From: Variovorax brevis
Lineage (GTDB): Bacteria > Pseudomonadota > Gammaproteobacteria > Burkholderiales > Burkholderiaceae_C
Assembly: GCF_030317105.1 (NCBI RefSeq)
Contig: NZ_JASZYG010000001.1
Span: 186,001-250,000, forward strand
Length of the DNA: 64,000 nt
Direction of reading: 5' to 3'
The notes beneath the pieces were generated by a model that had not been told where the DNA came from, searched no databases, and saw nothing but the letters and a program-made list of their open reading frames with translations. How positions within the stretch are numbered: position 1 is the stretch's first letter; each line of letters begins with the position of its first letter. The position numbers were made by a program, and so were the translations under genes. Below are positions 51,456-61,246 of this stretch, one piece after another.

Positions 51456-54400
51456 TCAGGCGACCGTAATCACCCTTCGCGCCTGCCGCTGCGCGTTCGC
51501 ACTGTCGACTGCCTGCAGTGTGATTGGCCCGACGGCGTGGCCTGCATCCACCGTCACAGCCAGGTCTGCGCCCGTCGCAACGATGGTCAGCCCGGCGGGC
51601 GGCGACACCGATTGAATGGCTGTGCCGTCGCTGCTCGTCAGCGTGATCGTCGCGCCGGGCGCGACGCTGAAGCCGCCCGCGCTCGTGAGCGTGAACGCAG
51701 GCACCAGGTCGAATCTGCAATGCACCGGCACAGCGCTCGCCGCATCGGCGCCCACCTGGATCGTGACCGTGACCGGCACCGTGTCTTCCGGCGGCTCATC
51801 CGCTGGCACCTGCATCTGCATCGCCCCGCCGTCACCGAGGAAGGCGGTCGTTTGCGCCGAGAGCGTGGCCGTGGTCGGCACCAGTTGCGCATTGACGGCG
51901 AGCGCGCCGCCGACGGTCACGGCCGTCGGCAAGGGCGCGATCGGCGAGGGCACGAGCACGAAACCGTCGCCGCCGGGCTGCATGCTCGCGGCGGCCGCGG
52001 CGAGGTGGTCTGCCGTGGCGCGCAGCGGGATCGTGTCGACCACCTCCATCCGGAAACGCCGCACCGCGATGTGCAGGTCGGCGGGCAGGTGGATCGGGCC
52101 GATGCCCGAGTCGTAGCTCGTGCCGTTGAAATGGTGGAAGCGGCTGATCTCCACGTCGTCTGCGCCCAGCAGGCCGCGCGCGGTCACGGTGAGCTCGTCG
52201 GTGTCGAAGCTGCGTCCCTCGCCGCCGACCGTCGCGCGGTAGACGCGGCTGCCGACGGGCGCCACGTCGAAGCGCATGCGCTGGAAGGGCCGCACCTGCA
52301 AGGGCGTGGCTGCGGCTTCGGCAATGGGCACGCCGGCCGCTGTGACGTCGACATCACGCGGGCTCTGGTCGTAGAAGATGGTCGCACGGCCGTTGCTCTG
52401 CGCATCGAGCGAGTTGTTCAGGCCGCTCAGCCCTTGGGCGGTGATGCGGTAGGAGTTGCCGGCCGGCGCGGGCCGCGAGAAGGCGACGTGCATGCCGCAG
52501 GAACGTTCGAGCACGTTGTTCGTCGGGATGAAGCCGCGTGCACCCACGCCGGTCAGCGCACCGGCCGCGTTCTGCGCAAAGAGCGCGCCCGGCAGGGCGA
52601 AGCTGCTGCCAGCAGGCAGGGTGACGGTGGGGGCCTGCACGAAGTTGAGCGAGGGCGCGTCCTGCAGGCCGAAGCTGATCATGTCGGTGGGCGTGTTGCC
52701 GCTGCCGTCGCGCGTGCCGCCGCTCACCGTGACCCAGTAGCGCGCCACGTCGCCGATCACCGCGACGTCGCCGTGCAGGCTGCCGAGCGGGCAGTAGGTG
52801 TCGCCGCTGCGATGCGAGGCTTCCTGCTCCATGCGCGAGCGGTGCGGGTTGTCGCGCTGGTAGGCGTTGTCGTTCCAGAAAAAGCCGAGGAAGCAGCACA
52901 TCCACGACTGCGTGCCGAACAGGTAGCGCGCGGAGCGTGCGAAGAACTGGCCGGCGCCGTTGTCCGCGGCCGGTTGCGCACGGTAGAGGATCTGGCCCCA
53001 CGGATCGTGCAAATATTGCATCCAGCCCAGGTGCAGTTCGTTGAGCAGCCAGCCGTCGAGCCAGCCCGAGGGGTCTTCCCCGGCGATCTTCCCGATCAGG
53101 AATTCGTTGGGCTGGTCGTCGCGCAGCAGCACGGCTTCTTCGAGCTCCACGGCCGGGCCGTCCACGCGCGTGACCAGCGTGCGGTGCGCGCTGCCGGTGG
53201 CGCTGCGCACCTCGACGCGGTCATGCACCGCCAGGCTCAAGGTGTCGGAGCCCACCGCGGCAATGGTCAGGCGCGCCGGCTGGTTGACGTCCGCCACCGT
53301 GGCCGGATAGAAGCTGCGCAGGCCGAACACCGAGGCGCCCGGCGAGTACACCGACAACTCGACCTGCCCGCTCAGCGGCACGGGCGTACCGAGCTTCACG
53401 ACGCGGTCGGCAATCGTGTCGACGGCGCGGATGAAGATCTGGTCGCCCGACTTGAGCGCCACGAGCACGCCGGCTTCCAGGCCTTCGAGCGTCTGTCCTG
53501 CTGCCAGCGTCAGCGTGATCTTGTCGTCCGCAATCGGCACGTTGACGTTGGAGCGCGCCGCATAGCGGATGGCCTGCACGATCTGCACGATGATGGCGGC
53601 CAGCCCGCCCCAGCCCGCGAGCGACAGCACGTTCATCAGGCCGCCCACTGTCAACAGTTGCCCGATGTTGGTGATCCATTCGAGCACGTCGTTGCCGGTG
53701 CTCACGAGCGGGCGGCGCAGTTGCACCGCGCCGTTGCCGAAGCCTGCCGTGCCCAGCGCGCGCCGGTCGCCATCGCTCAGGTTGAAGCCGCCGCCCGTTG
53801 CGGCCGAGCCCAGCGTCACCGTCTGCACGCGGCGGTTCTGCGCGACCTGCACCTTGCCGTCTGCCTCGAAGCCGGTGGCGTTCGAAGGCGTCAGCACGCC
53901 GTTGTTGAGCGTGCCCGCGAGGTAGGGCGAGAAGGCCGGGCCGCCGGCGGCCGTGAGGTCGTTGGCCAGCTCCAGCGCCCACAGCGGAAAGGCCACCAGC
54001 ATGATCGGCCCGAGCCGCGCCGACTGCACCGTGTGCATCAACTCGTGGTCTTCCAGCGCCTGCCGCCGCGTGAGTTCGGTGCCTGCGTTCTCGTGGTCGT
54101 CGGGCATGCGCACCGAGCCAGCGTGCAGGTTGCCCGCAGCGCGCACCGTGCTGTCGGTGTAGGGCACGATGGCGGTGAGGTTGCCCGCGGCGATCACGGC
54201 GGTGGCCAGCGGCAGCTTCAGCGTGAGGTTGTCGACGGTGAAGTCGGTCGTCACCGTCGCGTTGACGGCGGCGGGCGGTTCCGAGAGCCGCACGTTGCCG
54301 ACCAGCGCGGCGGAGTTGCCGGCCACGCCCAGTTCGATGGCCAGCGCCTGCGGCGGTGCTGCGAGTTGCACCGCATGCACCGCGCCGCCGTCGATGATTG

Positions 54401-57400
54401 CAAGCCGAGGCCGGCCGAGGCCATCGGCGCCACTCCAGACGCTGAAGGTGATCTGGTTGGGCGAGTCCACCGTGCCCTCGATGCCCCAGCGCGCGCTGCC
54501 GTTCTCCGGGTCCTGCACCTGCAGCCGGTGCACGCTGATCTCCGTCGCCGTGGCAGGAATTGCCGCGTCGTCGCTCAGCGTCAGCGTCGTGCCGGCCACC
54601 GCGTCGATCAGGCAATGGCGAACCTGCAGGGCCGTGCCGTCGCGGAAGTTCACCAGCACCAGTTCGCCCGGCACGAAGCGCGGCATGTCCATCCGCTGCG
54701 CGCCGACGACGGGCACTTGCAGTTGCAGCACCAGGTCGTCGATGCGGATCGCGGTCGTCACGGGCAGGCGCTGCACGATGATGTCCGTGGCCGCCGCGGG
54801 CACGGCCGGGTTGGCAGCGTCGGTGGTGTAGGTGATCGTCGCGCGGTTGATGCCGCTGATGGCGTAGGTGCGCAGCTGCGGCGCGCCGCCATCGATGAAG
54901 CTGACCTGTGCCGACTCGCCAACCGCGAAGGCCAATGGCGTACCAGCGGTCGGCATGGCCAAGTCGAGTTCGCGTGTGCCGCTGCCCACGGTGGCGGTGT
55001 AGACCGGAGCATCGGCGGCGATCAGCGCGGCTTCGATCGTCCCCGCACTCAGCGTGAGGTTGCGGTCCAGCGTGACCTGCAGCCGCAGCCGCCGGATCAC
55101 GCCTGCCACCGGCTGGCCCGCAGCGGGCGTCACCACCACCACGTCGCCGGGGCGCACGGGGTTGTCGATGACGCCGTTGTCCACGGTGGTCGTGACCACC
55201 GGCGGCGTGCCGTCGGCATAGGCCAGCACGGTGGCGGGGTCGAAGAGTTCGGCGCCGGCCGTCACCGTGGTTGCGCCGAAGGGCAAGAGGTGCAATGCCG
55301 TTGTGCCCGCGGGCAAGGCGCCGCTGAGCGCGATGGTCTGCACGGTGCCCGCGCCGATGCCCGCGATGTCCGGCGCGGCAAGGCGCCAGCGCGTGGTGTC
55401 GTACGGATCCGCTGAGTTGTCGGGCAGCGGGTGGCTCATCACGAGGGCGTCGTGGTTGACGGCCGTCACTTGCCGTACCGCGGCCTGCGCGCCTTGCAGC
55501 CAGACGAAGCCGCTGGTGGGCGCGGCGCCGGGGGCGATGGGCACGTAGGTCAGCACGGCCGTGCCTTCCGGTGCACCGGCGTGTTGGCCAAGGTCGCCGG
55601 CTGCGGCCAACTGTTGCCAGGGTTGCGTCGTGCCCGCCGCGCCGAGCGCGGAGAGATCGCGGTCGACGGTGAGCACCGCCCCCGCGGCGGAGACGACGAT
55701 GGCCGGCAACGCCGCCGCACCGCTGCCGATCAGCAGGCCGCTGCCGACGCCGGGCGCGGTGCCGCTCTGCACTTCGTACTGCGTCGGCGTCGGCCCGATG
55801 CGGCCGTTGAAGTTGCCGCTCGCGAGCGCCGAGCGCACGCTGAAGTCGTTGCCCACCGCGGCCGGCACCGGTGAATCGAGCGCCAGTTGTGCGCGCAGCC
55901 CATCGACCCGCGCCACATGGACCGTCGCGCCGGCACGCGCCAGCCGCAGCACGCTAAGGGACGGTGCGTAGTCCAGCGAGCTGCCGGCCACGCCAAGCAA
56001 CAGTTGATCGCTCACGACCGGCGTCAGCGCCTCGGTGCCTGCAGGGGCCGTGAGGCCTTGCAGGCGCAGCGCGCCGCCGCCCAGGCGCGTCAGCGCCGGG
56101 TCGACTTTCAGCAGCGTGCTGCCGGCGACTTCGTCCACATCGAGCACGCGCACGACTTCAAGCAGCCCGGGCGCATCGGCCAGCACCAGGTCCGCGCCCA
56201 CCGCCAGGCCGAGCGAGGTGCCGGGCACCACCAGCGCGGCAAAGCTGTCGGCCAGGCCGGTCACGGGGTCGTTCAGCGACAGTTCGATCATGTCGCCGGC
56301 CTGTGCGTGCACGCCGCGCGGCACGGTGTCGAAGTGCAGGCCACCGCTGGGGAACACCGGCAGCAGCGACCCGGGGATGGCGGGCTCGGCGGTGCCGCCG
56401 CAGCGCGACCAATCGGTCAGCACAGTGCCGTTGGGCGAAGCGCGCATGCCGCGCAGCACGAAGCTGGTGCCGCTTGCCGGCGCACATCGCAGCAGGCTTC
56501 CGTACAGCGTGGGGCGGAACTCGGCGCCCGGTGAGAACAGGCGTGCGTCCTCGAGCGCGGTGAAGCTGGCCTTCTCCTCGTTGACCAGGAATTGATAGGT
56601 CCATGCCACCGGCTGGATGCGCGACATCCAGCCGTCGGCGCGCAGGCCGAAGGCATCGTGGTTGGTCGCGCTGATCCATTCGGCGTCGAAGGGGTTGGCC
56701 CCGGCCGCTGCGCTGACGATCCAGCCCAAGGGCGAGAACTGCAGGTTCAGCCACATGCCCAGCAGGCTGGCGATGGTGTTCTGCATCGACCAGGTGAGTG
56801 CGCTCGGGATGAGCCACCACAGGTCCGACACTGCGCCGGTCGGGTCGGCGAGCGACACGGGGTTGTGGCGGCACACGGTGTAGGGGCCGGCCGCCGGCAA
56901 CTCGATCTGCAGCGGACCTTCCCATCCACCCGCGCGGCGCGGATCGCCGGCTTCGCCGTGCAGCGGGTCCGGGCAATCAAAGCTCGCCAGCCGCGGGTCG
57001 AGCCGGCGATAGGGCAGGTGCACCAGGCCATCGCTGGCGATGGCGCCGCCGTACAGGCCCGGCCTTGCGGCGCCGTCGTCCTGCACGTCCAAAAGGCTCT
57101 CACCGAAGCCGTCGCGCGGCAGGCGCTTCATGCCCTTGCGCGTGCACACCCGCACCGGCGTGCCGCCCGGGTCGAGGCTGTAGACCTCTGCAAGGGGTTC
57201 GCCGGGTTCGCCGTCGATCGCGCCGAGGCAGAGCCAGCCGTCCCACAGGAAGGTGCGGCGCACGCGGCCGTCGTCGTCGCAGATGGCGAGCAGTCGGCCG
57301 CAGGCATCCATTTCCCAACCCTGCGGCGTGCTGCGTGTCGGCAGGCGTGCGCCGGATTCGTCGTAGCGCAGCTTGCCTTCGCGCTGCATGCCGTTCGCCG

Positions 57401-58001
57401 ATTCGCGCCATGCGACCGGGCGGCCCGTGGCGTCGCGAAGGATGTGGCGCAGCACGTGCGGCGTCTGGATCACCGTGAGGTGCTCGCCGGTGTAGCCGTA
57501 GTGCCAGGCGGGACCACCGTTGCGGTCGATGCAGGCGACGATGCGGCCCTGTTCATCATGTTCGACCCTGACGCCATCGACGTCGACCAGCCGGCCCTTG
57601 GCGTCCCAGCCGTAGCGCTCGCTCCATTGCTCGACACGCCCGGCCGCGTCGGTGCGAAGCTGCACACGCCGCAACAGGCCGCCGGGCAATTCGATGGCCT
57701 GCACTTTCACGAAGCCGCCGTCGAACAACAGTTGCCCGGGTTGCCGTGCATCGACATGGATGCGCTCGCCGGCGCTGATGGTCAACAAGCGGCCGTCGGC
57801 GTCGCGCTCGGTCACGAGTGGCACCGCGCAGCCCGGCACGTGGATGACGTGGCGGATCGGATCGCGCTCCTTGTCATCGGGCGCATTGGCAGCGCGCTGC
57901 TTGCCGAAAGGCATGCCGCCCGCTGCCGCTGTAAAGCCGGCCGCATCGAGCGGCGGCGCACCGTGCGGCGCAATCGACTGGAGCAGGGCGTTCATCATCA
58001 T
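51456..58001 (-). CDS. giant RHS/YD-type protein with HEXXH motif
   Basis: 2181 residues, a single uninterrupted frame. Residues about 40-390 look like an RHS/YD-repeat shell: YGWDAKGRLVDVDGVRVEHD, GRIVACIDRNG, WHYGYTGEHL, and a core-like end YRRLDPRLASFDCPDP...NPVSLADPTG near residue 380-389. A long, beta-rich body of alternating Val/Thr/Gly strands and loops follows. At residue 1319-1326 it reads HELMHTVQ, an HEXXH zinc-protease motif like that of DUF4157-type eCIS-associated proteins; then hydrophobic segments (MLVAFPLWALELANDL; NIGQLLTVGGLMNVLSLAGW) and WMCCFLGFFWND. The C-terminus has Ig-like repeats. No signal peptide. The start (three ATGs at 57993-58001) overlaps the upstream stop. 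Probably a secreted or injected effector; this is inference. Confidence 0.75.
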   Translation of the reverse strand: MMMNALLQSIAPHGAPPLDAAGFTAAAGGMPFGKQRAANAPDDKERDPIRHVIHVPGCAVPLVTERDADGRLLTISAGERIHVDARQPGQLLFDGGFVKVQAIELPGGLLRRVQLRTDAAGRVEQWSERYGWDAKGRLVDVDGVRVEHDEQGRIVACIDRNGGPAWHYGYTGEHLTVIQTPHVLRHILRDATGRPVAWRESANGMQREGKLRYDESGARLPTRSTPQGWEMDACGRLLAICDDDGRVRRTFLWDGWLCLGAIDGEPGEPLAEVYSLDPGGTPVRVCTRKGMKRLPRDGFGESLLDVQDDGAARPGLYGGAIASDGLVHLPYRRLDPRLASFDCPDPLHGEAGDPRRAGGWEGPLQIELPAAGPYTVCRHNPVSLADPTGAVSDLWWLIPSALTWSMQNTIASLLGMWLNLQFSPLGWIVSAAAGANPFDAEWISATNHDAFGLRADGWMSRIQPVAWTYQFLVNEEKASFTALEDARLFSPGAEFRPTLYGSLLRCAPASGTSFVLRGMRASPNGTVLTDWSRCGGTAEPAIPGSLLPVFPSGGLHFDTVPRGVHAQAGDMIELSLNDPVTGLADSFAALVVPGTSLGLAVGADLVLADAPGLLEVVRVLDVDEVAGSTLLKVDPALTRLGGGALRLQGLTAPAGTEALTPVVSDQLLLGVAGSSLDYAPSLSVLRLARAGATVHVARVDGLRAQLALDSPVPAAVGNDFSVRSALASGNFNGRIGPTPTQYEVQSGTAPGVGSGLLIGSGAAALPAIVVSAAGAVLTVDRDLSALGAAGTTQPWQQLAAAGDLGQHAGAPEGTAVLTYVPIAPGAAPTSGFVWLQGAQAAVRQVTAVNHDALVMSHPLPDNSADPYDTTRWRLAAPDIAGIGAGTVQTIALSGALPAGTTALHLLPFGATTVTAGAELFDPATVLAYADGTPPVVTTTVDNGVIDNPVRPGDVVVVTPAAGQPVAGVIRRLRLQVTLDRNLTLSAGTIEAALIAADAPVYTATVGSGTRELDLAMPTAGTPLAFAVGESAQVSFIDGGAPQLRTYAISGINRATITYTTDAANPAVPAAATDIIVQRLPVTTAIRIDDLVLQLQVPVVGAQRMDMPRFVPGELVLVNFRDGTALQVRHCLIDAVAGTTLTLSDDAAIPATATEISVHRLQVQDPENGSARWGIEGTVDSPNQITFSVWSGADGLGRPRLAIIDGGAVHAVQLAAPPQALAIELGVAGNSAALVGNVRLSEPPAAVNATVTTDFTVDNLTLKLPLATAVIAAGNLTAIVPYTDSTVRAAGNLHAGSVRMPDDHENAGTELTRRQALEDHELMHTVQSARLGPIMLVAFPLWALELANDLTAAGGPAFSPYLAGTLNNGVLTPSNATGFEADGKVQVAQNRRVQTVTLGSAATGGGFNLSDGDRRALGTAGFGNGAVQLRRPLVSTGNDVLEWITNIGQLLTVGGLMNVLSLAGWGGLAAIIVQIVQAIRYAARSNVNVPIADDKITLTLAAGQTLEGLEAGVLVALKSGDQIFIRAVDTIADRVVKLGTPVPLSGQVELSVYSPGASVFGLRSFYPATVADVNQPARLTIAAVGSDTLSLAVHDRVEVRSATGSAHRTLVTRVDGPAVELEEAVLLRDDQPNEFLIGKIAGEDPSGWLDGWLLNELHLGWMQYLHDPWGQILYRAQPAADNGAGQFFARSARYLFGTQSWMCCFLGFFWNDNAYQRDNPHRSRMEQEASHRSGDTYCPLGSLHGDVAVIGDVARYWVTVSGGTRDGSGNTPTDMISFGLQDAPSLNFVQAPTVTLPAGSSFALPGALFAQNAAGALTGVGARGFIPTNNVLERSCGMHVAFSRPAPAGNSYRITAQGLSGLNNSLDAQSNGRATIFYDQSPRDVDVTAAGVPIAEAAATPLQVRPFQRMRFDVAPVGSRVYRATVGGEGRSFDTDELTVTARGLLGADDVEISRFHHFNGTSYDSGIGPIHLPADLHIAVRRFRMEVVDTIPLRATADHLAAAAASMQPGGDGFVLVPSPIAPLPTAVTVGGALAVNAQLVPTTATLSAQTTAFLGDGGAMQMQVPADEPPEDTVPVTVTIQVGADAASAVPVHCRFDLVPAFTLTSAGGFSVAPGATITLTSSDGTAIQSVSPPAGLTIVATGADLAVTVDAGHAVGPITLQAVDSANAQRQARRVITVA

Positions 58002-61000
58002 GCGATGCTCACATCGGCGGAAACGGATGCGGAGCCGCTCGCCATGGCGTAGCGCAGCGATTGCAGCAGCGCCACGATCTCGTTGCGCACGGCGGCGATC
58101 AGTGCTTCGAAGCTCTCGACGAGTCGCGGGCCGAGGCGGCTCACCGAATCGATGAGTCCATCGAGGTCGATGGCGCCCAGCTGTGTGCCGACTTCGGTCA
58201 GCGCGGTGCCGACTTCCGCCAGCCGTTCGGCCGGATTCGCTGAAGCCACGCGGTCCACTGCGTCCTGCAGGAAGCTCAGGTCACCGAGCAGGGCGGCAGG
58301 GTCCAGTGCGCGGATCTGTGCGGCCATGGCGCGCGTGATGGCGGCCAGTTCCTCGGCAAACACGCGCGGGTCATAGGCCGCAACGCTGGCGCGCAGCGCG
58401 GCATGCAACTCGGCCAGTTCGGCGGCCAGGCGGCGCGGGTCCAGCACGTCGAGTTCCTCGCGCACCACCTCCAGCACCTGCAGGAATTTGCGCGCCTGCG
58501 CGCCGGGGTTGTAGTGGTTGATGAGCGCCTGCATGCGCTGCACGAAAGCGCGCAAGTCCGGCAGCAGTTCGGCAACGAGCTGCGGCGTGAGCGCCACCAT
58601 GCGGTCGACCAGCGCATCGACTTCCAGCGCGATGGGTTCCGGGTCCAGCGCGTCAAGCAGTGCTTCCAGGTTGCCCGAGAAGCGCGCCAATGGGCAGGAC
58701 TCCAGCGCCTGCGCCGTGCGTTCGATGGAAGGCCCCAACGCACCGCCCGTGCCGCCGGTGAGCTGCCCGGCGCTGGCGCGCAGCAGGCCCAGCGTGTCCG
58801 CCAGTTCGCGCCGCAGCGCCGACGGTCCCGCCTGGCCCACGGCGGTGAGCGAGGCCTGCAGCCGTACTTCGCCGCCGGGCGTCGACAGGTTGGCCTGCAG
58901 CGCCAAGTGGGCGCGCAACTGCGCGGGGGCCAGTGGCGTGAACATGGCGTCGACGCCATCCTCCAGACGCCGCGCAGCCGCATGCAGCGCGGCCTGAAAC
59001 TGCCGCAGGTCGCGCGCCAGCCCGGCGCACAGGGCGTCGAGCGCGGCCATCACCTCGCCGGCCGGGCCTGCCTCCAACTGGCCCAGCAGCGTGCGAAGCC
59101 GCGCCGGAATGAAGCCCAGCAATCGGATCGCATCACCCGCGTGCACCGTGTTGGCGGGAGGCGGCAGTTCGGTGTTGGTGGTGCGCGTGTCGGGGTCGGC
59201 GAGCGTGGCATCGCTGTCGCCCGCCATGCGCCGTGCCGGTTCCAGCGCGGCACGCGAGGCGGTGCGCCCCACGCTGTCGAAGGATGCGCGCAGGCCGGTG
59301 ACGGAGGCTTGCGCATCGGGCACCGGAATCTGCGCAAGCAGCGCGTCGTAGCCCGCAATCACCGGTGCCAGCAGGCGATTGGGATGCACCTTGTCGATCG
59401 CGTCGAGCACCACCTGGAAGGGCGCGCGAATCGTCTCGGCAATGGCGCGCGGGTCCAGGCTTTCGATGAGGTCGGCGGCCTGGTCGAGGTACTGCGACAC
59501 ATCGGGCAGCAGCGAGGCCGGGTTGAAGTTGCGGATGGTGTCCAGCGCGCTGTTGACCTCGGCCTCGATGTCGGCAATGAGCGATGCCGGAATGAGGTTG
59601 GAGACCACACGCTGCGCCTCCGCGAGCCCGCTCTCCACCGTCGCGGCCACGTCGTCGGGAATGCGCAGTTCGGCCACCGCATTGCGCACCGGCTCGAACA
59701 CCGCGTCGAAGTCCACGCCTTCCAGCAGCTCGATCAGTTGCTCCACCTGCGGGCGCAGTGGCTCGGGCAGCGGCACGTTGGCGAGCAGCTCGCTCGCCGA
59801 TTCGCGCAGGGTCGTGAGCGCCTTCACGAGTTGCTCCTCGACCTGCTCGATGCCGAGCCCGTCGATGGCCTGCGCAATGCCGTCGATGGTGGCCTTGAAC
59901 TGCGCCAGTCCCTCGGCCAGCTTGCCCAGGATGGCAACGGCCTGGTCCGCTACTTCGTCGATGCGCTGCGCGATGGTGTCGAGCGCGTCGATCACGCCGT
60001 CGAGCGCCTGGTGCATCACCTGGTCGACTTCCTGCAGCGCCCCCTGGATCTGGTCGGTCAGCGCGCCGGCGTCGAGCTGGTTGGCGACGCTGGCCAGCGC
60101 CTCGCGTGCGGTGCGGGCCGGGCCGTCGAGCCCGGCCGATTCCACAGCCTCCACCGCGTCATGCAGGAAGATGGTGATCTGCTGGCGCAGGTCGCGCACC
60201 GGCAGGCTGCGCAGGCTGCGGCGCACGAAGTCCTTGGCGCGCACCACGGCTGCGTCGATGGGCTGTTCGACGACGACGCGTGCGCGCTCCTCAATCATCG
60301 GTGCGAGGCCCTGGATGAAGGTGCGCACCTGGGCCAGGTCGGGGTTGTCCATCAAGGCGCGCACCGTGCGGATCTGGTCGCGGAAGTCGTCAAGGAACTC
60401 GATGACGCCGCGCTCGCCGAGCTTGAGCGTCTTGTTCAGTTCGACCAGCGGCTGCATGAACTGCGGCACCTTCAGCTTCTGCACCTGCTGCATGGCGAAC
60501 AGCAGGTCGTCGCGCAGCACGCCGAGCGTGTGGCTGCGCACCTGCTGCAGGTTGCGCAGCGCGGCGTCGAGTGCAGAAGCGTTGCCGCCTGCGGCCGCCA
60601 ACGCCACCGCGTCGAACGCTGCCACCAGGCCCAGATGCCGGTTGGCCGGCAGGTGCAGGGCGCCGCTTGCGTCCAGCACGGTCGCGATGCTGGTGCGGAT
60701 GCTGCCCAACTGCGCCTGCGGGAAGGGCAGCAGCACCTGCGCCGCCAGGTCGATCAGCGCCGACGGGTCGCGAATGTCCTGGTTGGCCATTCGGCTGAGC
60801 GCCGCAAAGCTGTCGGCACCGCTGCCGAACAGCCGCCCCAGTTCGCCCGAGGCACCGCCTGCCACACGCACAGCCTCGGCCAGCGGCGTGCCGAAGATCT
60901 CGCCGAAGTTGGCCGGCTCGCCACTCACCGACTTGGCCAGGTGCGTGACGAAGCTGAGTCCTTCGCCCACCGCCTGTGCGTATTCGCCCAGCGGCAGCTT

Positions 61001-61246
61001 GCTGGCGTCGAAGCGCCCGCCCAGTTGCTGCAGCGCGGCCACCAGCGGCTGCAGCAGCGCGTCCGGCGCGGGGAAGGCGGTGCGCAGGCCGTCGATGCCG
61101 CCGCCCAGGCTGCCGAGCGCGCTCGATGCGGCGCCCGCGCCCGTCAACGCCTGCATCTGCGGCGTCGAGACCGAAGCGCTGATGGACCCGCGCGCCTGCA
61201 CGATCGCGCTCAGGTCGATGCTCTGGAGGTCGCCCAGCAGGCTCAT
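57998..61246 (-). CDS. 1082-residue helical protein, tape-measure-like
   Basis: 1082 residues, nearly all amphipathic helix, with many Ala, Leu, Asp, Gln and Arg and few aromatics or cysteines. Stretches such as LDTIAQRIDEVADQAVAILG, LAQFKATIDGIAQAIDGLG and DQVMHQALDGVIDALDTIAQ are repeated with variation, like phage tape-measure proteins. No transmembrane signal or enzyme motif is visible. The ATG at 61246 overlaps the preceding gene's stop (ATGA) and the stop overlaps the start of the giant protein. The longer frame (to 62662) runs over another gene and is rejected. Coiled-coil scaffold is the alternative. Confidence 0.75.
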   Translation of the reverse strand: MSLLGDLQSIDLSAIVQARGSISASVSTPQMQALTGAGAASSALGSLGGGIDGLRTAFPAPDALLQPLVAALQQLGGRFDASKLPLGEYAQAVGEGLSFVTHLAKSVSGEPANFGEIFGTPLAEAVRVAGGASGELGRLFGSGADSFAALSRMANQDIRDPSALIDLAAQVLLPFPQAQLGSIRTSIATVLDASGALHLPANRHLGLVAAFDAVALAAAGGNASALDAALRNLQQVRSHTLGVLRDDLLFAMQQVQKLKVPQFMQPLVELNKTLKLGERGVIEFLDDFRDQIRTVRALMDNPDLAQVRTFIQGLAPMIEERARVVVEQPIDAAVVRAKDFVRRSLRSLPVRDLRQQITIFLHDAVEAVESAGLDGPARTAREALASVANQLDAGALTDQIQGALQEVDQVMHQALDGVIDALDTIAQRIDEVADQAVAILGKLAEGLAQFKATIDGIAQAIDGLGIEQVEEQLVKALTTLRESASELLANVPLPEPLRPQVEQLIELLEGVDFDAVFEPVRNAVAELRIPDDVAATVESGLAEAQRVVSNLIPASLIADIEAEVNSALDTIRNFNPASLLPDVSQYLDQAADLIESLDPRAIAETIRAPFQVVLDAIDKVHPNRLLAPVIAGYDALLAQIPVPDAQASVTGLRASFDSVGRTASRAALEPARRMAGDSDATLADPDTRTTNTELPPPANTVHAGDAIRLLGFIPARLRTLLGQLEAGPAGEVMAALDALCAGLARDLRQFQAALHAAARRLEDGVDAMFTPLAPAQLRAHLALQANLSTPGGEVRLQASLTAVGQAGPSALRRELADTLGLLRASAGQLTGGTGGALGPSIERTAQALESCPLARFSGNLEALLDALDPEPIALEVDALVDRMVALTPQLVAELLPDLRAFVQRMQALINHYNPGAQARKFLQVLEVVREELDVLDPRRLAAELAELHAALRASVAAYDPRVFAEELAAITRAMAAQIRALDPAALLGDLSFLQDAVDRVASANPAERLAEVGTALTEVGTQLGAIDLDGLIDSVSRLGPRLVESFEALIAAVRNEIVALLQSLRYAMASGSASVSADVSIA

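Noticed and set aside
51537..55415. Long + strand frame (1292 codons) opposite the giant minus-strand gene
   Set aside because: Arg/His/Gly-rich shadow of a high-GC gene; no start signal or domain.
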